A DNA stretch of 64,000 bases, taken from contig NC_081413.1 of NCBI RefSeq assembly GCF_030272615.1, forward strand, positions 161,694,849 to 161,758,848. The letters are read 5' to 3'. Positions 46,711-58,531 of the stretch are shown one piece after another. Within the stretch, counting starts at the first letter, position 1. Each line of letters opens with the position of its first letter. The translations under genes were made by a program, and so were the position numbers. The notes under the pieces are model-generated. The model saw only the letters and a list, made by a program, of their open reading frames with translations. It had not been told where the DNA came from and searched no databases. The DNA is from Cryptomeria japonica (taxonomy: Eukaryota; Streptophyta; Pinopsida; Cupressales; Cupressaceae).

Positions 46711-48812
46711 CCACATCCCTATTTTTAATGTTTTTGTGAGTTTGAAGTGTTTTTAGATCACAGATTGTCAATTTAGCGTGTCCGTTTGCACAACAGCGCA
46801 CCCGCCTCACTGGTTCAGCACAGGCGATTCAAAATTTGAATTTTCTGGTGCCTTTTCTGCATTTTTTGGTCAATCAGTGCGTCCGAATGCAAATCACACA
46901 TTTGGTAAAAAATTCATTTTTTTATTAGAACTGTCAAATAGTGCATGTGCAGTCGAAACAATGCCTTCGCTCATGCCAAAATGTGTGTGCATAGTCAAGA
47001 AATCATAAAAAACTATAAAACAATGCCTGCATATGCGCTTCAGTGCAAGCGCCTCTGAATCAATGCGAGCGACTGCAAAATAGCGCGAGCACCACGGGTT
47101 CAGTGCGTGAAAAAACTGGTTTTCATAAAATGGGCATAATGTTTTGCTCGAGTGTCAGATTTTGAAAATAAAAAATGTGATGGAAAAGGGATTCAGAGAT
47201 CTAAAATGGGTTGTCTGTAGATTTGTCATATCTATTTTCAAAAAATATTTTAACATGTGCAAAGTCAACCCTTCTTTTTGAACTTTAGATTTCCATATTT
47301 TTAGCATATAAAATCAGTTTTTATCAAACTTTTTTTTGAAATTACTTAGAAAATCATAAGAAAACTGATTTTGCAATATTTTTTTGGGCTAATCGTCTTG
47401 TGTTTGCAGCTTGTTTTTTTTCGAATTCCCAAGATCGATTATCACTAAAACTACTAATCCATCATTCTTGCAGGTTGCCTAAGGAGATACAAGCAAACAT
47501 TGTGTCTTTTTAATCATTTTCTTAGGCACCTAGATCTAATTAGGGAAAAAAAATAATCTTGTATTGAAGAGTCAAAGGGTAGGAGAGTATGCTCTTGCCT
47601 ATCTAGGCAATCAGAAATCTAGACCCCTTTGGTTTTTTCTAAGTTTATTGCTTGTGTTACCCTTATCGGGCCTGCCCTCCCAACTTTCTCTTTGAGAAGG
47701 TAAGAGGGGAACGACTCAAGTGAGTACACACGAACTTGGGGTTCCTAACTCACTATAATAAATAGGCCATTAATGATGAAAGGGTCAATGGTTTGGGCTA
47801 TATGAGAGTTCACTCTCACATTGGGTGCTTAGTAGGATCCTAGAGATCTCAATCACGCTTGCATGACTACTAAGTTCTTGGTGCTTCATTGGGCTATAGG
47901 CCTCAATTGCCCTTGCGCAACTGTGAAGGGTAGCTCCTAATGGGAATCCATACTAAACACCTCGTGCATAGTGGCCAAAAACCTTCTAGTCATTGGTACA
48001 GGAGGTCAAACCTCCGAAGCCGCCCATATTTTTATGGCCTTTAGTAGAGACGCAAAGTTTGCCATGAGGAGTTTTCATGGGAATTGATGCTTGGTTTCCT
48101 TAGAGAAGTGAGTGTCATGGAGGGGAGCCAGTGGGGTCAAGCATCTAAGTGTCTGCTCTAGGTAAGCCTAGCTAGGAAACCAATTGGAATCCATTGACTA
48201 TTGTCTTTTCTCGCCATAGGATATGTTGTGAAGGAGCTTGAGTGTCTTTTGAGTTTAACTTCTTTTGATCATTGTGTTTTCTTTACTTGACATCTCTTGC
48301 CAAGTCCATCCCCCACAACCAATCAATCCTCCCTCTTTCCAAATTCCATCTTGTCATCATCAAATCTTTAATCCATTTCTATCTATCTGAGAAATTCTCC
48401 AATCCACAATCCAATTTCATCTATTCAAAAAATCATCCTTCCTCAACTAATATTCATTCTTCCTCTAATCCAATCAAATCTCCAAAATTCCAATAAGTCA
48501 AATCCATCCATCTTCCTAATCCAGTTATTCCAATCCAATCCAATTCAATCCAATCCAATCCAATCCAATCCAATTCAATCCAATCTAATCCAAATCAATC
48601 CAATCCATTCAATCAATCAACCAATCCAGTCAAGCCAAGTACTAATCCAAGGACCAATCCAATTGAACCAATTCCAATGCAAATCAAATCCAATCTAAAC
48701 CTAATCAAATCTAATCCATCATCATTCCAAGCCAAGTCCTAATCCTCATCTTCATAATCTTTCCCCTCCAAAACATATTCATCCAATTCCAATCTAATCC
48801 TTCACTCTCAAC
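46711..48812 (+). other. leader of element D with GCGC-rich motif cluster
   Basis: No gene is supported. At 46770-47110 many variants of CAGCGCACCCG, GTGCAAGCGCC and TAGCGCGAGCACC cluster, unusual in this AT-rich window. At 47465-47690 TTGCAGGTTGCCTAAGGA and AGAGTATGCTCT match the B leader; GAGAGGGGAACGACTC-like and CTCACTATAATAAATAGG words follow near 47705-47770. 47990-48215 matches the A1 leader. 48530-48620 is a (CCAAT)n-like simple repeat. Confidence 0.65.
48530..48620 (+). repeat. CCAAT-type simple repeat
   Basis: A run of about 15 units of CCAAT with TCCAAT/CCAATT variants just upstream of the D reading frame. It has no recognisable function. Confidence 0.8.
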
Positions 48813-50687
48813 ATGACTACCCAGAAATTCAAAGCTTGGTATGAGAAGATGCTCATGGAAGTTCATGAGTCTTCCTACCAAGTTAATCCCATAATCTCCC
48901 ACTCGCCTATCATACCTTCATCCATCGCATCTCAACACAATACACCCAATCCCAATCTATACCATATCTCTTATCCATTCTCTACCTTCAACAAGGGAAA
49001 TCCATCTTATTCCCCATCCATATCTCCATCTTATTCCCCATCCATATCTCCATATTATCCCTCATCCACATAGTACTCTAATCAAATATGTATACCTCCA
49101 TCTCCCCCCCCGTCTACATCCCAATCCCCATCTTTCGATAATGCATTCATTACCTCTACTCCCCATCCAAATCCTTTACTCCGTAGTCCTCCAATCATTA
49201 ATCCTAATTTCCCAATCCATTATCCTAATCCTCCATCCAATTCCAATCCCAATCCCAATCCTCCATCTAATCCTAATCCTCCAAAATCCATATTGTCCAC
49301 GTCCTCCAAATCCATCATCCATAATCTTATCCAAGAGATGCTAGCAAAGGAGATAAAAGCCTCACCTTAGAGAAAAGTGTCCAAGTCTCCTCTAGTTCTC
49401 CATCCACCCCAGTCACCTCCACCTCAAAAAAAATCCCAATCCCCCACACTTCATGATACCCCCATTTCCCCATCTACTCACATCAAAGCTTCCATACCTT
49501 CCCCCATCACACAATCCCCACAACTCCAAACATGCCAAAAGATTGTTCCAAAGCATGCTAGCATAGAAACCTCTCCATCTCATGATGCGTCTCCCTCCAC
49601 TCCATCTAATGATCCCATCCCCTCTGCTTCCTCTCATGATCATATGATTCCTCTATCATCGCATGATCCTCTTCCATCTCATGATCCAATCACCCCTCCC
49701 ACTCCATCTCATGATAACCTCCCTAGTCAAGATCAAAGTATCCCTTCATCTCCATGTCATGAACCCAATCCATCTAAAGATCCTAATATTCCTTCCACAT
49801 CTCATCCCCCTCAAAATGGACTCGCATCTTGTTTCCAAAATAACAAGGGTCCTCAATATAATGCTCAAGATGTTGGTACATCCTCTATTCCTCCTAAATC
49901 CAAAGTTACCTCATACAAAACAAAATCCCGTTATCCCTCACCTTCCGCATCCATTTTGGGACCCTATGTTCCAAAGTTAAACCCTTCATTCCTTCCATCC
50001 ATTTTGGGCCCCTATGTTCCAATGCTCAATCCTCCATCCACCACTCCATCACCTCAAATAATCCCTAAGCAAGATCAAAAAAGGCACACATCCTTCGATG
50101 CCTCCCAACACTCTCTTTCCACCATCAATCCTTCATCCTCATTCACCCATCCCATTGCTATTGGAAGCAATTTGGATGCCCAATCTAAAAAGAATAAAGC
50201 TCAAAATCCACAAAAATCAAAGGATCAACATGTCTCCTCAAAACGACATGCTCAAAAGAAAAATGTGATCTGAAAGAAAGAAAAATCAAAAAGGCCACAA
50301 AGGCCCCAAAAGAAAAAATCAAAAACTATGTGGATTCCCAAAGAAGCAATGCATCCCAAAGCAAAATCAAAATTAGCATCCAAAATTGCTAATCCAATAG
50401 CTCCATCCATTCATAAGTCCTCTAATCCTCCATCTAACACTCCTTCATCTTCAAAATCCATTTTGGGTCCTTATGTCCAAAAATCCACCATCCCAACACT
50501 ATCATCCCCTTCTTCTATTTTGGGTCCTCATTTCCCAAAATCCACACCTTATCCCCCATCCAATTCAAAACACTCTCCCCCACTACTCCACCACCCTTCA
50601 AGGTGTGTGCCAATGTTGATCTTCCACAAATTATTCAAAACACCATCCATTATCCACCATCCACTTTTCACAATCCCATTCCATTAG
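48813..50687 (+). pseudogene. Ser/Pro-rich ORF of element D, unknown function
   Basis: One frame is open from ATG 48813 to 50687 (about 625 codons) apart from stops at 49071, 49362 and 50271. The start MTTQKFKAWYEKMLMEVHES is the only helical-looking part. The body is Ser/Pro/His-rich and probably disordered, with recurring SHD-type words and four SILGPYVPK-like motifs (about 49950, 50001, 50455, 50515). Two Lys-rich clusters near 50190-50300 could bind nucleic acid, and MWIPKE follows at about 50328. No gag, protease, RT or integrase motif. It occupies the place of gag-pol. It may be a structural or packaging protein or a captured fragment; I recognise no family. Confidence 0.5.
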
Positions 50688-52523
50688 TCCAATATTCTCC
50701 AAATCCCTATCTTCCACCCCCTATCCATTTCATCTCCCCAATTATTGTTACCAACATCTATCAGCATACCTCCACTTGAAAGCAATACTAAGGGATACCA
50801 TCTATGGAACTAGATGCTTGAGTCCTCCTTTCCTCTTTCACTCATCCACTATCTTCCATATCCACTCATCCTCATCCTTATCCATCCAATCTATTCCAAA
50901 AAATTCAAAAAAAGAAAAATTCAAAAAAAAAAAAATAGAAAAAAGTAAAGAAAAATCATTTCATCCAATGCGGAAAACCACTTCTTGTGGCACCTAGGGT
51001 AAGTACCATGATGAAAATTTGGCAAACAAGAGTCATGTGTAATCCCCTCATCCCCTTTCACTCTACACTTGGGGGCAAGTTTCATCCACACAATCCTCCC
51101 ATCCATCTACATCATATCTAAGTCCATTATCCTTTCCTATCTTTGATCTTGACTATCCTATCCATATCCCATCTCATATCCCTCATCCTATCAAAATAAA
51201 TCCTTCATTCCTATCTTTCATCTTTATCATATAAGAATCAAAACAATATATATGCATGCATGCTTTGGAGCATACAAGCCTTAAATCCTCTACCATCATT
51301 ACATATTATCCTTCCACCTCATACATCTTTATCCACCATCCTTGCATCCTTAATTCCACTACCTCTAGTGTGGGGCATTGCAGTCATTTGCAGCATAGTC
51401 CTTGGGTCTCCATCAACCTACCCTCCAGTGCTCCATATCCTATACATATCCATCCACTCCATCCATATGTCTCCTATCTAAACAATAACTCCCTTCTTCC
51501 ATTCATCCATACTCTTACCCACCCATTGGTTCTCCCTTGTCATTAGTTCCAATCAATCAAATCCTATCCACCAATCCACCCCATCCTATCCAATTTATAA
51601 TCCAATCATATTCTCCATCTCTTCCAATTCAATCATTAATCCCGTCCTCAGTCCAATCCTACTCAATCATCCATCCCCCTTCTCATCCTATCTAATCATT
51701 TATCCTTCTTTCAATCTTATCTAATCCATCAAACTAAGCTTTTCCCATCTACCTGAGCTTGCACTGACCTACCTAATCCAAGCACCCATCCATTCTATGC
51801 TAATCAAATCCAAGTGTTAGTCCTCTCACCTGTAGATCTTGCACATCCAACTTGTCTTGTCATCCACGAATCAATCCATCACCCGCCCATCAGAATGTAT
51901 CCTTCCCTAGTCCAGCAATTTATCCAAATCCATATCCTACTCTTGGCAATAGATGTCAGTTGGTCATGTGCATATTGTTTACATGCTTGACCTTTTCGCT
52001 TTGTTTTCATCTTGCGTCCCAGGACTATACTTGTTCAGGGCTGCCTTGATCATCCTATATCTTGGTATGTCTTGGCTGGTGTATAATGGGGCATATTTTT
52101 CATGGCATGGTGTGTTTGAAGGTCTTCCTTGTACGAACCAAAAACCCTACATTAGTGTTTATCAACACTTGAATTATTGTGTGCAAGGCATTCCTGTTTG
52201 ACTGAGCATCAGTCCACTCCTGGGATTTTCATATCATCCTGGTTCTTATAATCAGTGGTGTAGACTAGCCATGGCAATATCAAATCTATGTTTTTTCTCT
52301 ATACTTGCTCAACAAGAAATCCAATCCATTTACCATTTCTGTGTCTCATTTCATTCACAACACTCCAACCCATCCTCGTTCCCTCTTTCATTATCTTCAT
52401 CCTTTCATCACTTATTCTTCTAATTCCTTTCAAGAGCACACCCGTGTTCTTCAAACTCGCATGTCCTCTCGAGGGGGCATACCAATGCTTCCTCTTCATC
52501 CTTCCTCATCATTCTTCCTCATC
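50688..52523 (+). other. 3' non-coding region of element D
   Basis: An A-rich tract near 50895-50950 followed by AGTAAAGAAAAATCATTTCATCC, TGTGGCACCTAGGGTAAG and GATGAAAATTTGGCAAACA matches the post-integrase sequence of C. TTGGGGGCAAGTTT is at about 51068. The rest is CCATCC-rich low-complexity DNA; short reading frames in it look incidental. Confidence 0.6.
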
Positions 52524-52663
52524 CCATGACTAGGGTATCATGCTACTAGTCCTTATAATTCTTCCTCATCCCATGACTGGGGCATCATGCTACTAGTCCT
52601 TGTCCTTTTTCTTCATCTCATGACTAGGGCATCAGGCTACTAGTCCTTATCCTTTTCTTCATC
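52524..52663 (+). repeat. 47-bp tandem repeat, three copies
   Basis: Units starting at 52524, 52571 and 52618 each read CATGACTAGGG(C/T)ATCA..GCTACTAGTCCTT with few changes. The array ends directly at the truncated left edge of the second D LTR, suggesting it marks a rearrangement point. Confidence 0.85.
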
Positions 52664-53500
52664 TCATTAAACCTAATTAAATTAATCCTATCACTATTGT
52701 CCAATAATTAATTTATCAAATAAATTAATTATTTCCCTATTCTTCTAAAGTCCCCTCAAATAATTATTTCCTCTAAAACCACTTGGTTAATTAATTCTAA
52801 TTAATTAACCTGGTCATGTGATTCCTACAAATCACTTTTCCTAATCCTAGTCAACCTAATTAATCCTTCTAGAATCTCATAATCATGATTATAATTGTCC
52901 CTCAATTTTTAATTCCCACTCATGTCACATCAACATTGAGCCTCTCAAAGAAATTCAAATTTCTTTGAATCCCTTAATGCATCTTTATTTTGAAATTTTT
53001 AATTCCTCATGTTTGAAATTCAAATTTCTCCCCACTTTTTCCCAAAGAATTTTATATTCCTGTTTATTTTCCCAAGGCACCCTTGATCCATGCATTCTAT
53101 CTAAAATCAATCTCAACCCTTCATGATCAAATCAATCTTGGCCCTCCATTGGCCTTCTCCAATCTATAAATTGGAGCCTATTCTCCTCACAAATCATCCA
53201 CTTCTCATGCATTGTCATGATGCTCTTTTCTCCTCTTCTTTCTCCAATCTTTCAATCCAAATCCTATCAAATCCATCAATTCTTGTTGAGCAAAGGAGAT
53301 CAATTCACATCCAATTCAAACAAGGAGCACATCAAGTGGAGCATGAAGGGCGCATCCTCATCATCCACTTCATCAAACTCAATCTGAAGGAGAAGGTAAA
53401 ATAGGAAGATAAAAATGATCTCTTGATGTTTTAATATTTTCATGCTTATTTCATTTTGTTTTTGATCATTTAACCCTTCAAATCCATTTTCCCCTCTTCA
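52664..53500 (+). repeat. second LTR copy of element D, 5' truncated
   Basis: From about 52669 it aligns with the 5' LTR from about 45820 to its end CCCCTCTTCA, with a CTATAAATT box at about 53164. The first 93 or so bases are missing. The right end is the exact LTR end, followed by PMD coding sequence instead of the PBS. Confidence 0.85.
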
Positions 53501-54722
53501 TTGTGTAATCTAGGGATACACTAGAATATCCCCCACTATATCGTGTACCTACCCAAGCTGTCAGGCCACCCTAAATGGAGCATAGTACTCCATGATATAT
53601 ACAGATCTCCCCAAAAACCACATCTCGACTCTTACCCAGTGCAGCTACCAGTCATCCCTCCACCTCTCATCTCAAAAATGGCCTCCATGTGAACTATGTA
53701 AGCTCATCCAAAATCCTCCTTGAGAACCATACGGGCATTGTCTATGTATAATGCAACAATCCCCTATATCTGTCCACAAATGGCTATCGGGACCGCCTGT
53801 CCCGTACCCCCAATGGATGAGTGACTGCAATATGATCCCTTCCCCATATGTTTAGAAGGGTGACACTTGCAGATAAATTAGCATACTCTTTGTAGACCAC
53901 CAGATTCATATCATGATATAGCTGGGCTAGCATCACCACGCCCTACGCATATTGCTGACCATCATGCAACATGAAGTATAAACATTTGCTCCATCCCAGA
54001 GGAAATCCATGTCTGCCCAAATCTGGAATGATCTACCCACTCAGGAATCCACAAATAACCAAAACCAATCAAGGAATTTGCCGAACACCCATCGCCTGAC
54101 CCAAATGCATCCTTCTCCTATCCAACATCGGTGGTGTCTCATACTCGCACACCTCCCGTAGATAAAAATGTGCTGCATCTAACTAATAGTTAGGGATAAC
54201 ACCATGAATGGGGATCTTCAAGATCCTCCAAACATCCAACAGAGTAACTATGGCATCTCTAGTCAGCAAACGAAAGGTGTTATACCAATTATCCCACCTC
54301 TCCACTAGCGACGTCATCATAGCAGTATGTGCTCATATCCTTGGCCACTTGCCTACATAATGAAATCCTAGCGCAGCTAGCACTTCCAGCTCATCGCGAC
54401 CTAACTCACGATATAGGCTCATCATAGTAGGCCAATGCTCCCTCAAAGCCAATGACCCCATTTCCACCTTCATCCATCGAACCAAATCATTACTTTCATG
54501 CCCCAAAATCCTCTCCTGACCTCCAGAACCAACCATACCCTCCCCTTATTCCAAAATTCTAAGAAAAAACTTCATTTCCCCCTTCCCAAGTGCATGCACT
54601 GATCTACCCAGCGCTCGTGCCAAAACCATGATGCTCGTGCCAATCGGCAGGTGCTTGCGCCAATAGCGAGTCCTACCATGTTCAGGCCCCTTCCTAGACC
54701 CATCAGCGCGAGCGCCTGCGTA
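53501..54722 (-). pseudogene. PMD gene fragment of element D
   Basis: On the minus strand 54722-54545 looks like intron, with CAGCGCGAGCGCC and GCTTGCGCCAATAGCG words like those of the D leader. PMD coding follows: ALREHWPTMMSLYRELG, then HTAMMTSLVERW, TFRLLTRDAIVTLLDVWRIL, KIPIHG (about 54335-54200), and further on VTLLNIWGRDHIAV near 53840. These align with the PMD of C over the same core. Stops and shifts are frequent. The 5' exon is cut off at the junction with integrase of C; the 3' end is cut by LTR copy 2. Confidence 0.75.
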
Positions 54723-55420
54723 ACTTCTCACAAAGCTCATGAACATCCTGATTTTTGAAAGGAAGCCCGTTATCTATGATGATGGACATGGGTACACCAT
54801 ACCGGCAGATGATATAATTAAGGATGAATGAGGCAATTTTCTTACTGGTGACTTGGGTAAGTGGAACAGCTTTGATCCACTTTGTGAAGTATTCGGTGGC
54901 GGTAATGATGAATTTGTGGCCATTTGATGAGGATGGATAAATTTGACCCACAAGGCCAAGTCCCCATTGACAAAAGGGCCATGGTGTTGTGATTGGTTGT
55001 AATTCCTGTGCTGGTGCATGTATCAAGTCTCCATGAACTTGGCACTTCTTGCATTTCCTGACAAAATAATAGGAGTCTTTTTCCATGGATGGCCAATAGT
55101 ATCCAGCGCACATGATCTTCTTTGCTAGTGAAGGACCACTTGAGTGAGTCCCACAAATTCCTTCAAGTACTTCTTCCAAGGCCTTTGTTATCTCATCTTG
55201 TTCCAAACATCGAAGGAGAGTACCATCAAGACTACGTCAGTATAGGATTTCAGCAATGATGGTATATCGAGCGGTTTGCTAAATGAAGGTTTTGCATTGG
55301 TTATTTGATTGGTTAGGAGGAAGTGTGTGATCATGTAGGTAGGTGTAGAATTCACCGTACCATGGGGATTCAGAACCGACAAGTTGACATATCATCTCAG
55401 ATTCAGGGATATCATAAGCG
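54723..55420 (-). pseudogene. integrase zinc finger and core of element C
   Basis: Open from 55206 to the junction, with upstream part in a neighbouring frame. EGICGTHSSG and CKKCQVHGDL give the HHCC site, WPFCQWGLGLVG leads into the core, the first catalytic Asp position reads Glu-preceded TATEYFTKW as in B, the second Asp is in IIDNGLPFKNQDV. The frame ends after HELCEKL near 54722, where PMD sequence of D starts; the residue expected as catalytic Glu is lost. Otherwise well preserved. Confidence 0.9.
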
Positions 55421-55489
55421 GGAATCCAGAGTTGTTCTACAAAGAACTCGCAGTGTGTTGAATTATGTGGAAGATCTAGGAGAGATGCA

Positions 55490-55870
55490 ATGGTAGCCAT
55501 AGCGTCAGCAGCTCGATTTTGATCTCTGAGTATCTGCTCAAAGGTGATAGTCGTAAATGATGCTTTTAAATTGTCCACCATTTGCTTGTACGACATGCGT
55601 TTATCATCCTTGGTCTGATATTCATTCGTGACTTATCAGATGACCAGTTAGGAGTCGTCATATATATGTAACTCTTTCAATTTCCATTGTATAGCTAGTC
55701 TTAGTCCTATGATCAAGGCCTCATATTCTGCTATGTTGTTTGTACGAGGAAAAGTTAGCCTGTAAGACTTCGGGATGTTGTCACCTGGAGGTGTGATAAA
55801 TAGAATGCCTACCTCCGAGCCATGCCTAGTATATGAACCATCAAAGTATAATTTCCACGGTTGTGCTACT
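55490..55870 (-). pseudogene. archaeal-type RNase H of element C
   Basis: WKLYFDGSYTRHGSE at about 55862-55815, NNIAEYEALIIGLRLA near 55740-55695, IYDDS near 55655 and NRAADAMATIASLL near 55525-55485 provide the D, E, D, D set. Two or three stops at about 55625-55650 interrupt it. It lies between gypsy RNase H and integrase as in B. Confidence 0.85.
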
Positions 55871-55929
55871 GTGATCATGAATATCTCTTCATCCATAAAA
55901 TTGGAAATAAGAGGATGATCGCCTATGAG

Positions 55930-57240
55930 GGGTGCATCGACCAATTGATTGGCAATAACTTGGCCCTTGATAGCCTTATAGTCCACATACTCGAAGTCAA
56001 ATTCACTTAGAATCATCACCCATTTGGCCAAGCGGCCTGTCAATGCTGCTTTGTTGAGTAAGTACTTTAGTGGATCAATCTTTGAAATGAGTTGTACTTT
56101 ATGTGTTAACAGATAGTGCCTCAGTTTAGTGCCTGCCAAGATTACTGCTAGGCAAGCTCGCTTAATAGGTGTGTAATTAAGTTCATAGCCAAGCAATGTG
56201 CGAGAAATGTAGTATACAACACACTCTTTCCCTTTTGCATTATGTTGAGCCAACATTACTCCGAATGTTGTATTAGTTGCTGAAATATAGAGCAATAGAG
56301 GTCTACTTGGATTTGGTGGGATTAGCAACGGTGTATTTATGAGATAGTCCTTAAGCATATGGAATGCTTGCTAGCATCTGGCATCCCATTGAAAGTGAAT
56401 GTTTTTGTGTAATAGGTGTGTAAAGGGGTGACACTTATCTGCCAGTTGTGCAATGAATCTTCGGATGGATTGAAGCTTCCTTTGTAATGTCCTTAGCTAA
56501 CTGATGTTCTTTGGAGGTGGCATGTCCATGATTGCTTTGACCTTTTCTGGGTCGAACTCAATGCCTTTGCTTGAGACAATATATCCTAGAATCTTCCCTG
56601 AGGTTACTCCAAACACACATTTCTTTGGGTTGAGTCGAACATGATATTGTTCCAGTCTATCAAATATTTTCTCTAATATTTCTAGATGACCTTCTCTTGT
56701 TAATGATTTTACCAGTAAGTCATCAACATAATCCTCCATTATGGTATGCATCATATCATGAAAGATGGTGGTCATTTCTCTTTGATAGGTTTCCCCTGCA
56801 TTCTTTAGACCAAAAGGCATTACATTCCAGTAGTATGTTCCCCATGGACATGTGAAGGCTATCTTCTATTGATCCTCTGGTGCGATCTTTATTTGGTTGT
56901 AGCCTGAAAAGTCATCCATAAGAGAAAGCATGTCATGTCCTGCTGTTAGGTCCACGATCATGTTAATTTTTGGTAGGGGGGATTCGTCTTTAGGACATGC
57001 CTTGTTTAGATCTCTAAAGTTAGTACAAATACAGATGCCCCCATTTGGTTTTTCGACAGGTATAATGTTGGAGATCCAATCTGCATAATCAATTGGTCTA
57101 ATAAAACCAACATCTAGGAGTTTCTTAAGTTCTACTTTGACGAGTACCACAATCTAGGGGTACATCTTGCAAAGCTTCTATTTGATAGGCTTAGCTCCTT
57201 CTGTTATGGTGAGGTGATGCATGACTAAATCAGGATCAAG
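55930..57240 (-). pseudogene. reverse transcriptase and gypsy RNase H of element C
   Basis: RT words: KKLLDVGFIRPIDYADWISN, FRDLNKACPKDESP, LMDDFSGYNQIKIAPEDQ, VMPFGLKNAGETYQREM, the catalytic DYVDD (YVDD at 56730-56719), and ILGYIVSSKGIEFDPEKVKA. Gypsy RNase H starts near 56390 and contains LLLYISATNTTFGVMLAQ, where the usual first Asp is Ser, then YYISRTLLGYELNY and GRLAKWVMILSEFDFEYVD. Stops at 57178, 57154, 56863 and 56496 break an otherwise long frame. The RT active site is intact, the RNase H site is not, which the second RNase H downstream would compensate. Confidence 0.9.
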
Positions 57241-58531
57241 ACTAGGCATGTCTACATATGACCATGCGAAGGTGATCTGATGCTTCTAGAAGAATTCAAC
57301 AAACTTAGGTTGTTCCTTTGGAGTTAAAAGAGATGCCAGATGTACATGGTGAGGAGTTTCAGGAGTCCCCATGTTGAATTTTTTTGTTTCCTCAATAAGG
57401 ATCGTTGATAGTTCTTGATTCAAATTAGAGGGGAGAATGTCAAATCTTTCATCTGTAGGTGCCTTAGAGAGGTTTTCACCGTTGGATACACTTTTTCTTT
57501 TTACTTTTTTGGGATCAAATAGTACCACAGTGTGGTTTTCAATGGAAGATCCATGTTTTATTATTATATTTTTGTAGCTGAAAGGTTTGGCATCCGCCCC
57601 AAAGTATGTTGCGCTATTAATTTCAATGGCAAATCCAACTTTGTGATCCCCACTTGGTATGTTATCCTGTAGTTTCAAAAATTCAATGATCGCCTCATCA
57701 TTTTGGAATTGGTCAAGGTATCGGGTATTAGGTTGGTTCCATTCAATGAGTTTAGGATGGATAATGGGCATTACCTCATCGATCAGGTTAAGTTCATAAG
57801 ATGTGTCAATGAGGGCTAAGACGTTGTGGTTAAGGTAATTGATGGTACTCTCTATGTCAGAATCAGGCGTAGGATGTGATGTAGAGTTTGTGGAAGGTAT
57901 TTCTAGTTCATGATCCCAAGAGGTTTTAATTTGTGTTTCTCTATAAACAAGGATTTCTTTGTGTGTTGTTCTTAGGAGGTGGAGGTGGTGATGTGTCTTC
58001 CTCATCTGAAGTATTGAGTTGTACGGAATCAAATTCCCACTCATGTGATTCGGCCTCTGAATTGCTTTCCAGTATCTAATTACTATACCAAACCAGTATA
58101 TCCTTTGAGTTAAACACTGCAAGTGTGATTGGCTGATGTAACTTTGGAGATGGAATGGTTGGTGCTATGGGGAGGATTATTGGGATCAGTGAATCCGATA
58201 CTGAGAGTATCGACATTGTTGAATCTGTTATTTCTTATGGAATGATCAATACCGTCGATACTGTTGGGGGTTCTGATACTGCTAATGGTGTTTTTGATGC
58301 AGTTGCTGCTATTGATGGAGTTGTTGGTCTGATTGGTGGGATGATTGGTGTTGTGGATGATATTGCTAGGATTTTCAGCCTTATTGGGGCAGTTGGTGCA
58401 GTTATTGGTGCTACTGATATAATCAAGGGTGGCCTCTTTAGAGTTTTAGGTTGATATAGAGGTTTGTTGGGTCTCCTCTTGAATCCGAGCTTAGGAAGAG
58501 TCTCCTTTTGAAAGCCTAATCTAGTGTTATC
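57241..58531 (-). pseudogene. Pol linker between G-patch and RT, element C
   Basis: A 278-codon frame (58122-57286) includes VMPIIHPKLIEWNQPN, aligned with the B linker, and LTPKEQPKFVEFF just before RT. Upstream, 58430-58180 is an Ile/Pro/Thr/Ala-rich low-complexity stretch (PITAPTAPIRLK). No catalytic motif is present. It is part of the polyprotein and probably disordered. The 99-residue Gly/Val frame on the opposite strand (58155-58454) is its antisense image. Confidence 0.6.

Larger units (their letters stand above)
45727..54722 (+). mobile_element. Non-autonomous element D nested in integrase of C
   Basis: 5' LTR (45727-46689), PBS, leader, a Ser/Pro-rich reading frame without gag-pol domains, 3' non-coding sequence homologous to C, a 5'-truncated LTR copy (52664-53500) and an antisense PMD fragment up to 54722, where integrase of C resumes. 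The left five bases are ATGGT; those after LTR copy 2 are TTGTG, so no target-site duplication is seen. The right end, presumably exon 1, polypurine tract and a 3' LTR, appears deleted together with part of C integrase. Confidence 0.75.

Noticed and set aside
51256-52529. Several 65-96 codon frames in the D 3' region
   Set aside because: CCATCC-rich low-complexity sequence with few stops; overlapping frames of equal quality and no homology to each other or to known families.
58155-58454. 99-codon Gly/Val/Ile-rich frame resembling a membrane protein
   Set aside because: It is the antisense image of the low-complexity Pol linker of C, whose sense reading aligns with the polyprotein.
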